DNA from: CAZMRF01 sp964568735
GTDB lineage: Bacteria; Acidobacteriota; Polarisedimenticolia; JACPZX01
Direction of reading: 5' to 3'
Assembly (NCBI GenBank): GCA_964568735.1
Contig: CAZMRF010000009.1
Coordinates: 1-64,000, forward strand
DNA length: 64,000 bases
The notes under the pieces were generated by a model, which did not search any database, was not told the DNA's origin, and was given only the letters and a program-made list of their open reading frames with translations. Position 1 is the first letter of the stretch. Each line of letters starts with the position of its first letter. Position numbers and translations under genes: made by a program. Of this stretch, positions 25,069 through 35,192 are shown one piece after another.

Positions 25069-26907
25069 CTACTCGCCCAGCGCGGCGTAGCGGACTTCGA
25101 CGAAGCGGTAGCGCTCGGTGGCGCGCATCCTCGATGCGATGACGCCGTGGATCGCGTCGTCCCAGGCCGTCCACCTTTTCACGAACTCCTCGGACCTCTC
25201 CCGATCTCCGGCGCGCTGGATGGCCAGGACTTCCGCGAGCAGCGACCTCACGGCCTCCGGGTAGCGCGCGTAGTCGATTCTCAGCGTTCCGGCCGCCGGA
25301 TCGAAGGTGAGCACGCCGTGGGCGAGGAACCAGTTCCACTGCATGAGCTGCATCGTCTGGTAGGGCTGCTCGCGCCGCGGGCGCGACTTCTGTAGTACTC
25401 GCCGGATGCCACCCGCGTAGACGGATCGGGCCGTAGCGTCGTCGTAGTAGCCCTTCTGCTTCAAGGGTTGCACGACGAGGAGAGAGACGAGGTCCGCCTT
25501 CATCTCCTCGTAGAGGTCGGAGGCATCTTGAAGCGCGGCGTCCAGATCGCGGCCGTCCACCGTCCTGTCCACGCCGAGGTAGTGGCCGATCTCGTGCCAG
25601 AGCGTGCGCTGGAGATTCCCCTCCGGTGTCATGTGGCCGCCTTGCTCCGCGACGACGGCCGCCCGGTAGGCCGAAGCGCTCATCTCGAAGATCTCGGGAT
25701 CCCGCATGATGTTCGCGCGCAGGAGGATCGTCCTCCCGTACTGGCGCGCCAGGTGGCTCTCGTTGGGAAGGATGGTTGCTGTGTTCTGGCTCCGGGACTG
25801 GCCGAAGTCGGCGACGACGTCGTAGACCCCGATCGGGATCTCCTCCCGCACGCGCTTGTGGGATTCGTAGGGGAGCAAATCCTCGATCTCCTGGAGCCCC
25901 CGGACCACGGCGCGCAGAGCGTCGCTCCGCTCCCGATCGCGCTTCAGGACGCTCAGGCTGAAGAAGGCCTTCACTCCGTAGAGCTCGTCGTCGTAGGTCT
26001 CGTAGGCACCGATCTGGGCGTTGAGATCGCCGAAATGTCCCGTGACCCAGGCCGCATCCCCGGCGTCGTAATCGTCGGAGAGGAGATCCCGGCCTCTGTG
26101 GCGCAGGTATCGGGCGAGATCGGGATCCTCCCCGGCCACCGCATCGGCCGCGGCGTTGAGGTGATCGAAGGCGGGGAGGATCCCGTCGGCCCAGGCCACC
26201 GAGGCGGGGAGGCCGTAGAGGCGATCCCGGGAGGGGCTCTTCGCCAGATCCTCGAGGTGGCGGCGAAGGCCGGGGTGGAGCGTGTCGAGGACGGGGTGCG
26301 CCCCGAGCACGGAGAGGTCGCGCAGGAGGTTCTCCCGGGTCGCACGCCGGACGACGCCGCGGGAGTGCAGGAGGCTGTCACGCTCTCCGGGGTTGGCCTC
26401 CAGGTAGCGGTCCATCTCTTCCTTGGCGAGATCGGCCGGGTAGACGTTCTTGCCGGGAACCTCAGCGGCCACGGGAAGGAAGGCTTCGCGCTTGTTGTCC
26501 AGCGTCGTGGCGATGGGCCCCTTCGACAGCCGGTAGAGGTCGAGCAGCCTGCGCGTCCGCTCCGGCGAGCCCAGCCGGGCGTCGAGCTTCTCCAGCGCCT
26601 CGAGGGAGTCTGCGGCATGCGGGTGCTGCTGCTCCTCGTAGAGGTTCTGTAAGATCTCCCCGGCCTTGATGAGGTGCTCCACGGCCCTTGCATCGCCCGG
26701 GGAGAGCCCGGAGAGGTCAGGGGCGAGCCGCACCGTGAGGGTCCGGTCGAGGATCGCGTCGACCGAGGCCTCATTCCAGTAACCGTCGGGCAGGGGGACC
26801 TCTTCGGGGGCGGAAGGCGCCGGGACTGCTCCGAAGAAGATGGTCAGCATCAAGATGAACGCTCCTCGCGGGGATGGATGGCGATGGCTCAGGGCAGGAG
26901 TCCTCAT
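25069..26907 (-). CDS. M49-like zinc peptidase (dipeptidyl-peptidase III-related)
   Basis: A 612-residue exported protein with a signal peptide (GAFILMLTIFFGAVPAPSA). The catalytic motif TLWHEIGHYLG (about residue 450) and the downstream LYEEMKADLVSLLVV place it with M49-like peptidases, whose third zinc ligand is in the E-E-x-K-A-D/E helix. DPP III itself has HExxxGH; the HEIGH form occurs in related NUDIX-associated or bacterial homologues. Length and the two-domain layout, with a helical N-terminal half (GPIATTLDNKREAFLPVAAE), agree. Function is probably periplasmic peptide degradation. It is divergent from the large peptidase fusion, which suggests a shared peptide-catabolic role. Confidence 0.8.
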   Translation of the reverse strand: MRTPALSHRHPSPRGAFILMLTIFFGAVPAPSAPEEVPLPDGYWNEASVDAILDRTLTVRLAPDLSGLSPGDARAVEHLIKAGEILQNLYEEQQHPHAADSLEALEKLDARLGSPERTRRLLDLYRLSKGPIATTLDNKREAFLPVAAEVPGKNVYPADLAKEEMDRYLEANPGERDSLLHSRGVVRRATRENLLRDLSVLGAHPVLDTLHPGLRRHLEDLAKSPSRDRLYGLPASVAWADGILPAFDHLNAAADAVAGEDPDLARYLRHRGRDLLSDDYDAGDAAWVTGHFGDLNAQIGAYETYDDELYGVKAFFSLSVLKRDRERSDALRAVVRGLQEIEDLLPYESHKRVREEIPIGVYDVVADFGQSRSQNTATILPNESHLARQYGRTILLRANIMRDPEIFEMSASAYRAAVVAEQGGHMTPEGNLQRTLWHEIGHYLGVDRTVDGRDLDAALQDASDLYEEMKADLVSLLVVQPLKQKGYYDDATARSVYAGGIRRVLQKSRPRREQPYQTMQLMQWNWFLAHGVLTFDPAAGTLRIDYARYPEAVRSLLAEVLAIQRAGDRERSEEFVKRWTAWDDAIHGVIASRMRATERYRFVEVRYAALGE

Positions 26908-27064
26908 GGATGGGGTGGGGCAGGATAGCCCGGGCGGGGGTGAGCCTGCCGCACTACACAGGGAGAAGCGTTGGCGATAACCTGAGCCCCCGTTTCACGT
27001 AAGAGCCTCCGGGCCGCGGAGCACCGCCCGCGGGGAACTCTCCTTGTCCGACGAGGTGTCATCC

Positions 27065-30000
27065 ATGCAGCCGCCAAGAAAGCCGTCGCTCCTCCTCTGT
27101 CTCCTCATCCTGGGGCTCCTGCTCCCCGCCGTTGCAGCTTCGGCCCCGGCCGGGGAGTCTGGCCCCCACCGGATCCCGCCACTCGCTTCCGGTACCGTGT
27201 CCCACCCGCGCGTTCCTGAAGCCGCGGCGGAGGACAAGGAGGCTGAGGGGCCCCACAAGGCCGCGAAGAACGACGGCACATGGGACGTGGGCGGCACTTT
27301 CGGCCCCGTCGACACCGTGAAGTTCACGGTGACCGAGGGGACATGGATGAACCTGGACGTCCACCCGGACGGCAGCCTGATCGTCTTCGACCTGATGGGC
27401 GATCTCTACACCCTCCCCATGGCGGGGGGCAAAGCGAGCCGGATCACGAAGGGCGCAGCCTACGACTTCCAGCCCCGCTTCAGCCCCGACGGCAAGAAGC
27501 TGCTCTTCACCTCGGACAGGGGTGGCGGCTTCAACGTCTGGGTGGCCGGCTTCAAGGACGGCAAGCTCGAGGAGCCCAAGGCGGTCGTGGACGAGAAGGT
27601 GAAGATCCTCGACGGCGCCGAGTGGGATCCCTCGGGGGAGTGGATCTACGCACGCAAGAGAACGACCGACACGAGCTCCATCGGCGTCTCGACCGTGTGG
27701 ACCTATCACGTCGACGGAGGCTCGGGGGTCGAGCTGGTGGGCACCGACGGCGCGGGAGAGGTGGACAGCTTCTCCGCCACCCGTGACGGGCGATGGCTCT
27801 ACGTCGCGACGGCGCCCGGCTTCTCGTACGGCCGCAACCCCTACACGAACGTCTGGTCGATCCAGCGCTACGACCGCCGCCGCGGCAAGGTCGAGCCGGT
27901 CAACGCCGGGCTGGGCAGCTCGGCGGTGCCGCGCCTCAGCCCCGACGAGAGAAGCCTCGCCTTCATCCGCCGCGTCGGGAGCCATTCGACGCTGTGGATC
28001 CACGACATCGCCACGGGTGCGGAGAGGCAGGTATGGGACGGGCTGGATCGGGATCAGATCGAGGCCTTCGCCACGCACGGCGTCTATCCCGGCTACGACT
28101 GGATGCCGGACGGAAAGTCGATCGTGGTCTGGGCCCAGGGAGGGTTCTTCAAGGTCGCCCCCTTCAGCGATCCCGCCGGTGCGGAGAGGATCCCCTTCGA
28201 GGCGGAGATCGAGCAGCAGGTCCACGAGGTTCTTCGGGGATCGAGGCCGGCCGTCCATGACGAGGTGCGGGCGCGCATCATCCGCTGGCCCGTGCAGAGC
28301 CCGGACGGGAAGTCGCTCGTCTTCCAGGCGCTCGGCCGCCTCTACCGCATGGAGCTTCCGGGCGGCACGCCGGAGCGACTCACGGACGGAGGCGACTTCG
28401 AGCTGTCCCCCTCGTTCTCGGCCGACGGCAAGTGGATGGTCTACGCCACGTGGAACGACGCCACGGGAGGGACGCTCTTCAAGATGAGCTGGCCCGGCGG
28501 CCGACCCGAGGCCATCTATGCCGCGCCATCACAGCTCGCCAACCCGGCCTTCTCCCCGGACGGATCCTCCATCGTCTTCGTCCAGGGAAGCGGCGCCACG
28601 CTCCGCGGCGGGGACCTCGGTGACGAGATGCGCCATGACCTCTTCGTCATTCCGGCGTCCGGTGGGAGGGCCGAGTTCGTCATCTCCACGCCGAACCGCG
28701 GAGCCCAGCGGCGGATCCCGCGGCCCGTCTTCGGACCCGACGGGGGGAGGATCTACTACTACGAGGACCTTCCGGGCACCGGAGGCGCCCAGAGAGGGAG
28801 CCGCACGCCCGACAAGACCGGCCTCGTCTCCGTGGACCTCGATGGGGACGACCATCAGGTGCACCTCACCTTCAAGTACGCCCAGGAGGCGATCCCCAGC
28901 CCCGACCTCACGCACGTCGCCTTCACCGAGCTGCACAACGCCTACGTGATCCCCATGCCCGCCGTGGGCAAGACGCTCGACGTGGAGGCGGGATCCGTCG
29001 TCCCCGTCGCGCAGCTCAGCTTCGACGGCGGCGAGTGGGTCAACTGGGCGGATGGCGGAAAGACCGTCACATGGAGCTTCGGTCCCGAGTTCAGGCGCCA
29101 GAGACTGGAAGATCTCAAGCTCGCGGCCAAGCCCGGCGATCGACCGAAAGCGGAAAAGCGGACGATCAAAGTCGTCGTCGGAGCGCAAGGCTCCTACCGC
29201 CTGGAGGGCGGGGCGGTCGGCTTCGATGGGCTGAAGAAGTCCCTCGAGGAGGCCTTCCGGGAGGACCCCGCGCCGAAGCTGGAGATCGAAGTCGAAGACA
29301 CGACCCCCTTCAGCGCGTGGCGCGCCCTCGAGGAGTGGCTCCAGAAGGAGAAGCTCCCCTTCGAGATGGCGAAGAAGGACGACGAGAAGAAGAAGGAGGA
29401 GGCGGACGGCAAGGCGGCTGGGGAGAAGAAGGAGGGCGAAGAGGAGAAGAAGAAGGAGCCCGAGAGCTTTACGATCACCCTGTCGGTTCCCCGCGCGAAG
29501 CCGAAGGGGGTCGTCGCGCTGCAGGGTGCGCGCATCGTCACGATGAAGGGCGACGAGGTCATCGAGGACGGCACGGTGGTCGTGACCGACGATCGGATCA
29601 CGGCGGTGGGGCGGCGCGGGCGGGTCAACATCCCCGGTGGAGCGAAGGTCATCGACGTGTCGGGCAAGACGATCATCCCGGGTCTCGTCGACGTCCACGC
29701 GCACCTGGGCTACGCCTCTCTCGACGTCAGCCCCCAGAAGGACTGGCAGTACTACGCGAACCTCGCCTACGGCGTGACGACCACTCACGATCCTTCGGCC
29801 AGCACGCACCTGGTCTTCGGCCAGGGGGAGATGGTCGAGGCCGGGATCATGGTGGGGCCGAGGGTCTTTTCGACCGGATTCATCCTCTACGGGGCGATCA
29901 TTCCGGACATGGCTCCCATCAGCTCCTACGAGGACGCGCTCTCCCACGTGCGGAGGCTCAAGAAGCTGGGCGCCTTCAGCGTCAAGAGCTACATGCAGCC

Positions 30001-32815
30001 GCGGCGCGAGCAGCGCCAGTGGGTCATCAAGGCCGCGCGTGCCGAGGGGATGCTCGTGGTTCCCGAGGGCGGCGGCGACTACGAAGTCAACATGTCCATG
30101 ATCCTCGACGGCCACACGGGGATCGAGCATGCCCTCGTGGTCGGGCCGATCTACGAGGACGTCGTCCAGATGTTCGCCCGCTCCCAGGTGGGCTACACGC
30201 CCACGCTCCTCGTCGCCTACGGCGGCCAGGAGGGCGAGAGGTGGTTCTACCAGCACGACGACGTCTGGAAGAACGAGAAGCTCCAGAGCTTCTTCCCGCC
30301 CCGCGTGCTCGACGCTCGGGCGCGGCGGCGCTCGATGGCGGCCGAGGACGACTACAATCACAAGATCGTGGCGGCGGGATGCGCGAAGATCCTCCGCGCC
30401 GGGGGATTGATCAACCTGGGAGGCCACGGGCAGCTCCAGGGGCTCGGCCCGCACTGGGAGATGTGGGCGATGACCCAGGGGGGTATGACGCCGATGGAGG
30501 CGTTGCACGTCGCCACCATCAACGGCGCGCGATACCTGGGCATGGAGGCCGACCTGGGATCCATCGAGGCCGGCAAGCTGGCCGATTTCGCGGTCCTGGA
30601 TCGGAACCCGCTGGAGAAGATCGAGAACTCCGACAGCGTCGCCATGACGGTGATCAACGGGTTCCTCTACGACTCCGCCACGATGGACAGGGTCTGGCCC
30701 TCGGCGGTGCCGAGGGGGGAGTTCCCCTTTCAGGCGCACTTCCCGCGCGGCGCGGCGTACATGGCGGCGAACAACCCCCTCCTCGCCGATCCCGCGAGCT
30801 GGGGAACGCCCTTCGACGTGCTGCCCCTCGACAGGATCCGGGACGAGGACTACATGCCGGCCTTCGAGGAGGGGATGAGGCTGCAGAAGGAGGAGATCGC
30901 CGCGATCACATCGAACCCCGAGCCGCCCACCTTCGACAACACGATCGTGGCGCTCGAGAGGACCGGCTCGCTCCTGACCCGCGCCTCGAACGCCTTCTTC
31001 CCGAGGGAATCGGCGAACACGAACGAGGCGCTTCAGGCGGTCGCCCGTGACGTGGCCCCGATGCTGTCGGCCCACCAGGACGACATCAGCTTCAACAGGG
31101 CCCTGTTCGACAGGGTCCACGCCGTCTTCGAGCAGCGCGACAGCCTGCGCCTCGACCCCGAGCAGATGCGCCTGCTCACCGAGAGCCACAAGCAGTTCGT
31201 GCGAAGCGGCATCAACCTCCCGCAGGAGGCTCAAGCCCGCATCCGGGAGATCAACGCCGAGGAGTCGGAGCTCACCACGAAGTTCGGTGAGAACCTCCTG
31301 GCCGAGACGAACGACTTCGAGCTGGTCGTGGACAACCCCGAGGAGCTGAAGGCGCTTCCGCAGGCTCTGGTCGCGGCGGCGGCCGAGGAGGCGAAGCGGA
31401 GGGGACAGGAGGGCAAGTACGTCTTCACGCTCCAGCGCCCCAGCATCAATCCCTTCCTTCAGTACTCGGCCAACCGTGAGCTGCGCCGGAAGATCTTCGA
31501 CGGCTACGCCCTGCGCGGCGACAACGACAACGACCACGACAACAAGAAGATCGCGGCCCGCATCGCGGAGCTGCGGGCGGAGCGGGCGAAGCTCATGGGC
31601 TTCGCCTCCCACGCGCAGTTCGTCCTCCAGGACGGCATGGCCGAGACACCGGAGCGCGTCTATGGGCTCCTCGATCAGGTCTGGAAGCCCGCGCTCGCGG
31701 TGGCGAAGAAGGAGGCTGCCGATCTCGAGGCGATGATGCACGCCGAGGGGGTCGGCGGAGATCTCCACGGCGCCGACTGGCGCCACTACACCGAAAAGAT
31801 CCGCAAGGCGCGCTACGACCTCGACGACGAGGCCCTCCGGCCCTACTTCGAGGTCTCCCGCGTGCGCGACGGCGCCTTCGCCGTGGCGACGAAGCTCTTC
31901 GGGATCACCTTCGAGCCGAGGAGCGACTTGCCACTATGGCACCCGGATCAGGAGGCCTTCGAGGTCAAGGACTCGAAGGGGAACCACGTCGGGATCCTCT
32001 ACATGGACTTCTTCACGCGCCCCAGCAAGCAGGGGGGCGCCTGGGAGAACTCGCTGCGCTCCCAGTCCAAGGTGAACGGCCCCGTGCACCCGGTCGTCAC
32101 GAACAACTTCAACTTCCCGCCTCCCGCCGGCGGGGCGCCCTCGCTCCTCAACTTCGAGGAGGCCAGCGTGGTCTTCCACGAGTTCGGCCACGCACTCCAC
32201 GATCTCCTCTCGGACGTGACCTACGAGTCGCTGTCCGGGACGAACGTCCCCCGGGACTTCGTGGAGTTCCCCTCCCAGGTCATGGAGAACTGGATGGCCG
32301 AGCCGGAGGTGTTGCGGATGTTCGCCCGCCACTACCGGACGGGCGAGCCCATCCCGGATGATCTCATCGAGAAGATCCGGGCATCGTTGAAGTTCGACCA
32401 GGGCTTCTCGACCGTGGAGTACATGGCCGCGGCCTATCTCGACATGAGCTGGCACATGCTCTCGGGGGGCGCGGCCGAAGTGAAGGACCCGCGGCGCTTC
32501 GAGAAAGAGGCGATGGAGAAGATCGGGCTCATCGACGAGATCATCCCGCGCTACCGAACCACCTACTTCGCCCACATCTTCGCGGGCGGGTACTCCGCCG
32601 GCTACTACAGCTACATCTGGTCGGAGGTCCTGGATGCCGACGCCTTCGAGGCCTTCAAGGAGACGAGCCTCTTCGACCCGGAGACCGCGGCGAGGTACAA
32701 GAGGATGCTGGCCCGCGGGGGCACCCGCGCCGGGATGGATCTCTACCGCGAGTTCCGCGGCCGCGATCCGGAGATCGGCCCGCTCCTGGAGCGAAGAGGG
32801 CTGACGGGAAACTGA
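27065..32815 (+). CDS. fusion of tricorn-like propeller, amidohydrolase and M3 oligopeptidase
   Basis: A 1916-residue single open frame. The signal peptide (LLLCLLILGLLLPAVAASAP) is followed by PD40/tricorn-like propeller repeats (about 80-640, e.g. PRFSPDGKKLLFTSDRGGG) and a Lys/Glu-rich linker (about 769-802). An amidohydrolase domain (about 815-1230) has VDVHAHLGY metal ligands and GGHGQLQGLGPHWEMW. From about residue 1236 comes a complete M3 peptidase (NPLLADPASWGTPFDVLPLD to the end) with VVFHEFGHALHDLL as the HExxH zinc motif near 1704. The first two parts are a known combination; M3 (Dcp/oligopeptidase) enzymes are normally separate proteins of about 680 residues, the length seen here. 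No stop or frameshift separates the parts. ATG 27065 precedes the signal peptide. Probably a periplasmic peptide-processing machine. Confidence 0.92.
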   Translation: MQPPRKPSLLLCLLILGLLLPAVAASAPAGESGPHRIPPLASGTVSHPRVPEAAAEDKEAEGPHKAAKNDGTWDVGGTFGPVDTVKFTVTEGTWMNLDVHPDGSLIVFDLMGDLYTLPMAGGKASRITKGAAYDFQPRFSPDGKKLLFTSDRGGGFNVWVAGFKDGKLEEPKAVVDEKVKILDGAEWDPSGEWIYARKRTTDTSSIGVSTVWTYHVDGGSGVELVGTDGAGEVDSFSATRDGRWLYVATAPGFSYGRNPYTNVWSIQRYDRRRGKVEPVNAGLGSSAVPRLSPDERSLAFIRRVGSHSTLWIHDIATGAERQVWDGLDRDQIEAFATHGVYPGYDWMPDGKSIVVWAQGGFFKVAPFSDPAGAERIPFEAEIEQQVHEVLRGSRPAVHDEVRARIIRWPVQSPDGKSLVFQALGRLYRMELPGGTPERLTDGGDFELSPSFSADGKWMVYATWNDATGGTLFKMSWPGGRPEAIYAAPSQLANPAFSPDGSSIVFVQGSGATLRGGDLGDEMRHDLFVIPASGGRAEFVISTPNRGAQRRIPRPVFGPDGGRIYYYEDLPGTGGAQRGSRTPDKTGLVSVDLDGDDHQVHLTFKYAQEAIPSPDLTHVAFTELHNAYVIPMPAVGKTLDVEAGSVVPVAQLSFDGGEWVNWADGGKTVTWSFGPEFRRQRLEDLKLAAKPGDRPKAEKRTIKVVVGAQGSYRLEGGAVGFDGLKKSLEEAFREDPAPKLEIEVEDTTPFSAWRALEEWLQKEKLPFEMAKKDDEKKKEEADGKAAGEKKEGEEEKKKEPESFTITLSVPRAKPKGVVALQGARIVTMKGDEVIEDGTVVVTDDRITAVGRRGRVNIPGGAKVIDVSGKTIIPGLVDVHAHLGYASLDVSPQKDWQYYANLAYGVTTTHDPSASTHLVFGQGEMVEAGIMVGPRVFSTGFILYGAIIPDMAPISSYEDALSHVRRLKKLGAFSVKSYMQPRREQRQWVIKAARAEGMLVVPEGGGDYEVNMSMILDGHTGIEHALVVGPIYEDVVQMFARSQVGYTPTLLVAYGGQEGERWFYQHDDVWKNEKLQSFFPPRVLDARARRRSMAAEDDYNHKIVAAGCAKILRAGGLINLGGHGQLQGLGPHWEMWAMTQGGMTPMEALHVATINGARYLGMEADLGSIEAGKLADFAVLDRNPLEKIENSDSVAMTVINGFLYDSATMDRVWPSAVPRGEFPFQAHFPRGAAYMAANNPLLADPASWGTPFDVLPLDRIRDEDYMPAFEEGMRLQKEEIAAITSNPEPPTFDNTIVALERTGSLLTRASNAFFPRESANTNEALQAVARDVAPMLSAHQDDISFNRALFDRVHAVFEQRDSLRLDPEQMRLLTESHKQFVRSGINLPQEAQARIREINAEESELTTKFGENLLAETNDFELVVDNPEELKALPQALVAAAAEEAKRRGQEGKYVFTLQRPSINPFLQYSANRELRRKIFDGYALRGDNDNDHDNKKIAARIAELRAERAKLMGFASHAQFVLQDGMAETPERVYGLLDQVWKPALAVAKKEAADLEAMMHAEGVGGDLHGADWRHYTEKIRKARYDLDDEALRPYFEVSRVRDGAFAVATKLFGITFEPRSDLPLWHPDQEAFEVKDSKGNHVGILYMDFFTRPSKQGGAWENSLRSQSKVNGPVHPVVTNNFNFPPPAGGAPSLLNFEEASVVFHEFGHALHDLLSDVTYESLSGTNVPRDFVEFPSQVMENWMAEPEVLRMFARHYRTGEPIPDDLIEKIRASLKFDQGFSTVEYMAAAYLDMSWHMLSGGAAEVKDPRRFEKEAMEKIGLIDEIIPRYRTTYFAHIFAGGYSAGYYSYIWSEVLDADAFEAFKETSLFDPETAARYKRMLARGGTRAGMDLYREFRGRDPEIGPLLERRGLTGN

Positions 32816-32882
32816 GCATGCGATCGCCGTCCGAGATCGCGGGGATCTGTCTGGAGCGTCGATCGCGTGGCCGGGCTGATTG

Positions 32883-34208
32883 ATGAGCTTCCTGCGCTAC
32901 GTCCCGCCCATGGGGATCTACAAGACGCTCTATGCCTTCCTCGAATCGTTCGGCACGTACATGGGAGAGCCGGGCACTCACCCGTGGAGCCAGGGCTTTC
33001 CGCGCACCGTCCAGCTCCCGGGAGGGCCGGAGATTCCCACGAGCGTCAGCGTCACCGCGGACCACCTGAAATACCCCAAGGCCTGGGGAATGCCGGCGCT
33101 CAGGGAAGCCATCGCCTCCTATTACAGAACGCACTACGGAGCGGCGATCACGGCGGAGAACGTGATGATCTTCGCGGGTGGCCGTCCGGCCATCGTCGCG
33201 GTGCTCTTCTTCCTCGACCCTTCCATCACGGTCCGGATCGCCGAGACGGAGTACACCCCCTACTACGACATCCTCGAGAGGCTGGGTAGGAGCTACTCGC
33301 TCGTCCACAGCGGTGTGGAGAACCGATTCACGCCGAGGGTGGTTGACTATCTCGGAGTTGAGGGGCGGACGGGCTTCCGGAAAGGCATGCATGAAAGGGT
33401 CACGGAGAGCGGGCGAGGGGACCTCCGCGGCAACGGCGAGAAGCGCACCTTGGGCTCCGCAGAGAACGACCTTCTGGGCGGCGCGAAAGAGGGGATCGCG
33501 GGAAGCCAGAGGGATCGCTTTTTGATCCTGCTGAGTAACCCCTGCAATCCTACGGGCGTCACGCGGGAAGGTGAGGCTCTGAAGTGGCTCTTGGATGACG
33601 CGCGAACCTCGGGCGCGGGCATCCTATTCGACGAGGCCTACGAGCTCTTTCACGAGCCCCCGGTCAGCTCGCTCCGGTACGTGGCCGACATCGAGGAGGA
33701 CAACGTCTTCGTCGTGGGGGCGGCGACGAAGGGGCTCCAGGCCCCGGGGATCCGGATCGGCTGGGTCGTGGCATCGAAGCGCCACGTGGAGATCCTGGGC
33801 AACTTCTCGTCATTCGGGATGGGCGGCGTCTCGCATCCCTCACAGTGCTTCGCGCTGGAGCTGCTGCGAGAGGAGCGGGTCGCCCGGGCCCGGAAGGCCG
33901 TTCCGTCCTTCTATGCCGCGCAGCGCGACCGCTATGGGGAGGCATTCGAGCGGCTCGGCCTGGACTGCTTCTCCGGCAACGGGGGCTTCTATCACTGGTG
34001 CCGGCTCTCGGGGGGGATGACGGCCGCAGATCTGAATCGCCGCCTCTTCAAGGAGGGGGCGGCCGTCCTCGAGGGCCCCGACTGCGACATGGCGCGCCGG
34101 GGCGAGAGTTCGCCCCTCGAGAGTTTCTTCCGCTTCTCCTTCGGCCCCCTGGATCCCGCCTCGTTCGAGACGGACATCGAGATCCTGAAGCGGGCCCTCC
34201 GGGCGTAG
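32883..34208 (+). CDS. class I/II PLP-dependent aminotransferase
   Basis: A 441-residue fold-type I aminotransferase. SNPCNPTGV is the conserved substrate/PLP segment, DEAYELF contains the Asp that contacts the pyridine nitrogen, and GAATKGLQAPGIRIGW contains the Schiff-base lysine. All key residues are present. A poorly conserved insertion of about 50 residues (VEGRTGFRKGMHERVTESGR and onward) lies just before NPCNPTG and is unlike the rest in composition. The substrate is not clear. The ATG at 32883 follows an in-frame TTG. It lies 67 bases after the peptidase fusion on the same strand, so amino acids released by the peptidase may be its substrates, an inference from position only. Confidence 0.88.
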   Translation: MSFLRYVPPMGIYKTLYAFLESFGTYMGEPGTHPWSQGFPRTVQLPGGPEIPTSVSVTADHLKYPKAWGMPALREAIASYYRTHYGAAITAENVMIFAGGRPAIVAVLFFLDPSITVRIAETEYTPYYDILERLGRSYSLVHSGVENRFTPRVVDYLGVEGRTGFRKGMHERVTESGRGDLRGNGEKRTLGSAENDLLGGAKEGIAGSQRDRFLILLSNPCNPTGVTREGEALKWLLDDARTSGAGILFDEAYELFHEPPVSSLRYVADIEEDNVFVVGAATKGLQAPGIRIGWVVASKRHVEILGNFSSFGMGGVSHPSQCFALELLREERVARARKAVPSFYAAQRDRYGEAFERLGLDCFSGNGGFYHWCRLSGGMTAADLNRRLFKEGAAVLEGPDCDMARRGESSPLESFFRFSFGPLDPASFETDIEILKRALRA

Positions 34209-34230
34209 CAAGGGGAGCGGAGCGGTTGCC

Positions 34231-34354
34231 TGGCGCTCAGCGCGGGACGGAGGGTCGCCCTGGGCTCCGGCTCCGGACGCAGGCGATCGGAGCCCTCCCC
34301 GGGATTCAGCCGGGCTCCGGACGTACGCTGCGGGCGACCCTCCGCCGAGCGCCA
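34231..34354. repeat. structured inverted repeat between aminotransferase and CHRD gene
   Basis: Arms TGGCGCTC...CGGAGGGTCGCCC (34231-34260) and GGGCGACCCTCCGCCGAGCG plus CCA (34332-34354) are complementary apart from an eight- to nine-base bulge. The loop contains the direct repeat GGGCTCCGG (34262 and 34312) and further short complementary runs. It fills most of the 234-base gap between two convergent genes. It could be a bidirectional terminator, a REP/MITE-like element or a structured RNA. Confidence 0.6.
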
Positions 34355-34442
34355 ATGCCATGGAGTGGCTTCACCGCCGCGCTAGAAGCCACTCGGGCAG
34401 GGGCTGGCTCGAAGAAACTCTGAGCCCGAACCATCCGTGTCC

Positions 34443-34997
34443 TTACGGCTCAGGCGACGGGGGAGTGCTCGCTCCCACGGCCCTGATCTGGCCGCGGATC
34501 TCGCCGCCTGGGAAGTCGCCAGGCCCCGTATTGGTCGGGTCGATGCCGTCGTTCGTGTGGACGTTGACGTAGGTGCCGCCCGTCCGCATGGCCGTCACGA
34601 GGACCGAGAGGCTCTGCCCCGCGAGGGGCCCCACGAGGTTGGCTGAAGTGATGACTCCCTGGCCGATGATCCCTTCCACTGGCCCTCCGCCCGAGGCGAA
34701 GGGGCCCGCCAGGAAGGCCACCACGGGGCCGTTCGTGCCGAAGGCGCCGACGTGAATGTGGGAGGCGACGACATTCTCGATGTCATCCACGATCAGCTTG
34801 TAGCTGATCGAGCTCCCGTCGCGGCTGAGCCTGAAGATCGCCTGGCCCACTGCGATCGTCTCGCGGGCAGGCACCTCTTGAGCTCCGGTCAGATGCGTGA
34901 CGAACCTCTTGCCGGGTGGGGGAGTTGCGGAGGCGTCGAGGCTCGCGGCGAGCGTTACGACCGCGGCGAGCAGGACGATCATGGGGATTCTTCGCAT
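34443..34997 (-). CDS. CHRD domain protein, secreted
   Basis: A 184-residue protein with a signal peptide (PMIVLLAAVVTLAASLDASA) and one CHRD domain. The domain is recognised from HLTGAQEVPARETIAVGQAI at the start, ASHIHVGAFGTNGPVVAFL in the middle and GTYVNVHTNDGIDPTN with FPGGEIRGQI at the end. CHRD domains occur in chordin and in many bacterial secreted proteins; the bacterial role is not established. ATG 34997 is preceded by GAGGAGGG. It is convergent with the aminotransferase and divergent from the RHH/Doc pair. Confidence 0.92.
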   Translation of the reverse strand: MRRIPMIVLLAAVVTLAASLDASATPPPGKRFVTHLTGAQEVPARETIAVGQAIFRLSRDGSSISYKLIVDDIENVVASHIHVGAFGTNGPVVAFLAGPFASGGGPVEGIIGQGVITSANLVGPLAGQSLSVLVTAMRTGGTYVNVHTNDGIDPTNTGPGDFPGGEIRGQIRAVGASTPPSPEP

Positions 34998-35192
34998 GGG
35001 GCCCTCCTCAGTATCTCTGCCGGGACCTGGATTCGGAGTTAGTGGGAGCCCGGAGGTTACCGCGAGATCCGAGGGCGGACAAGCTCTCCCTGGACCCACT
35101 GGATCGCCGCGCGGTGGCAGGGTCGGCCTCCGAGTGATCTCCTCGATGGTTGGGGCCGAACCCCGGGCCCCTCGAGCCCCCCGCGTTCCGCC

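Noticed and set aside
28529..31786. 1085-residue open frame on the minus strand
   Set aside because: It lies entirely antisense to the peptidase fusion, whose domains are clear; it has no recognisable motif.
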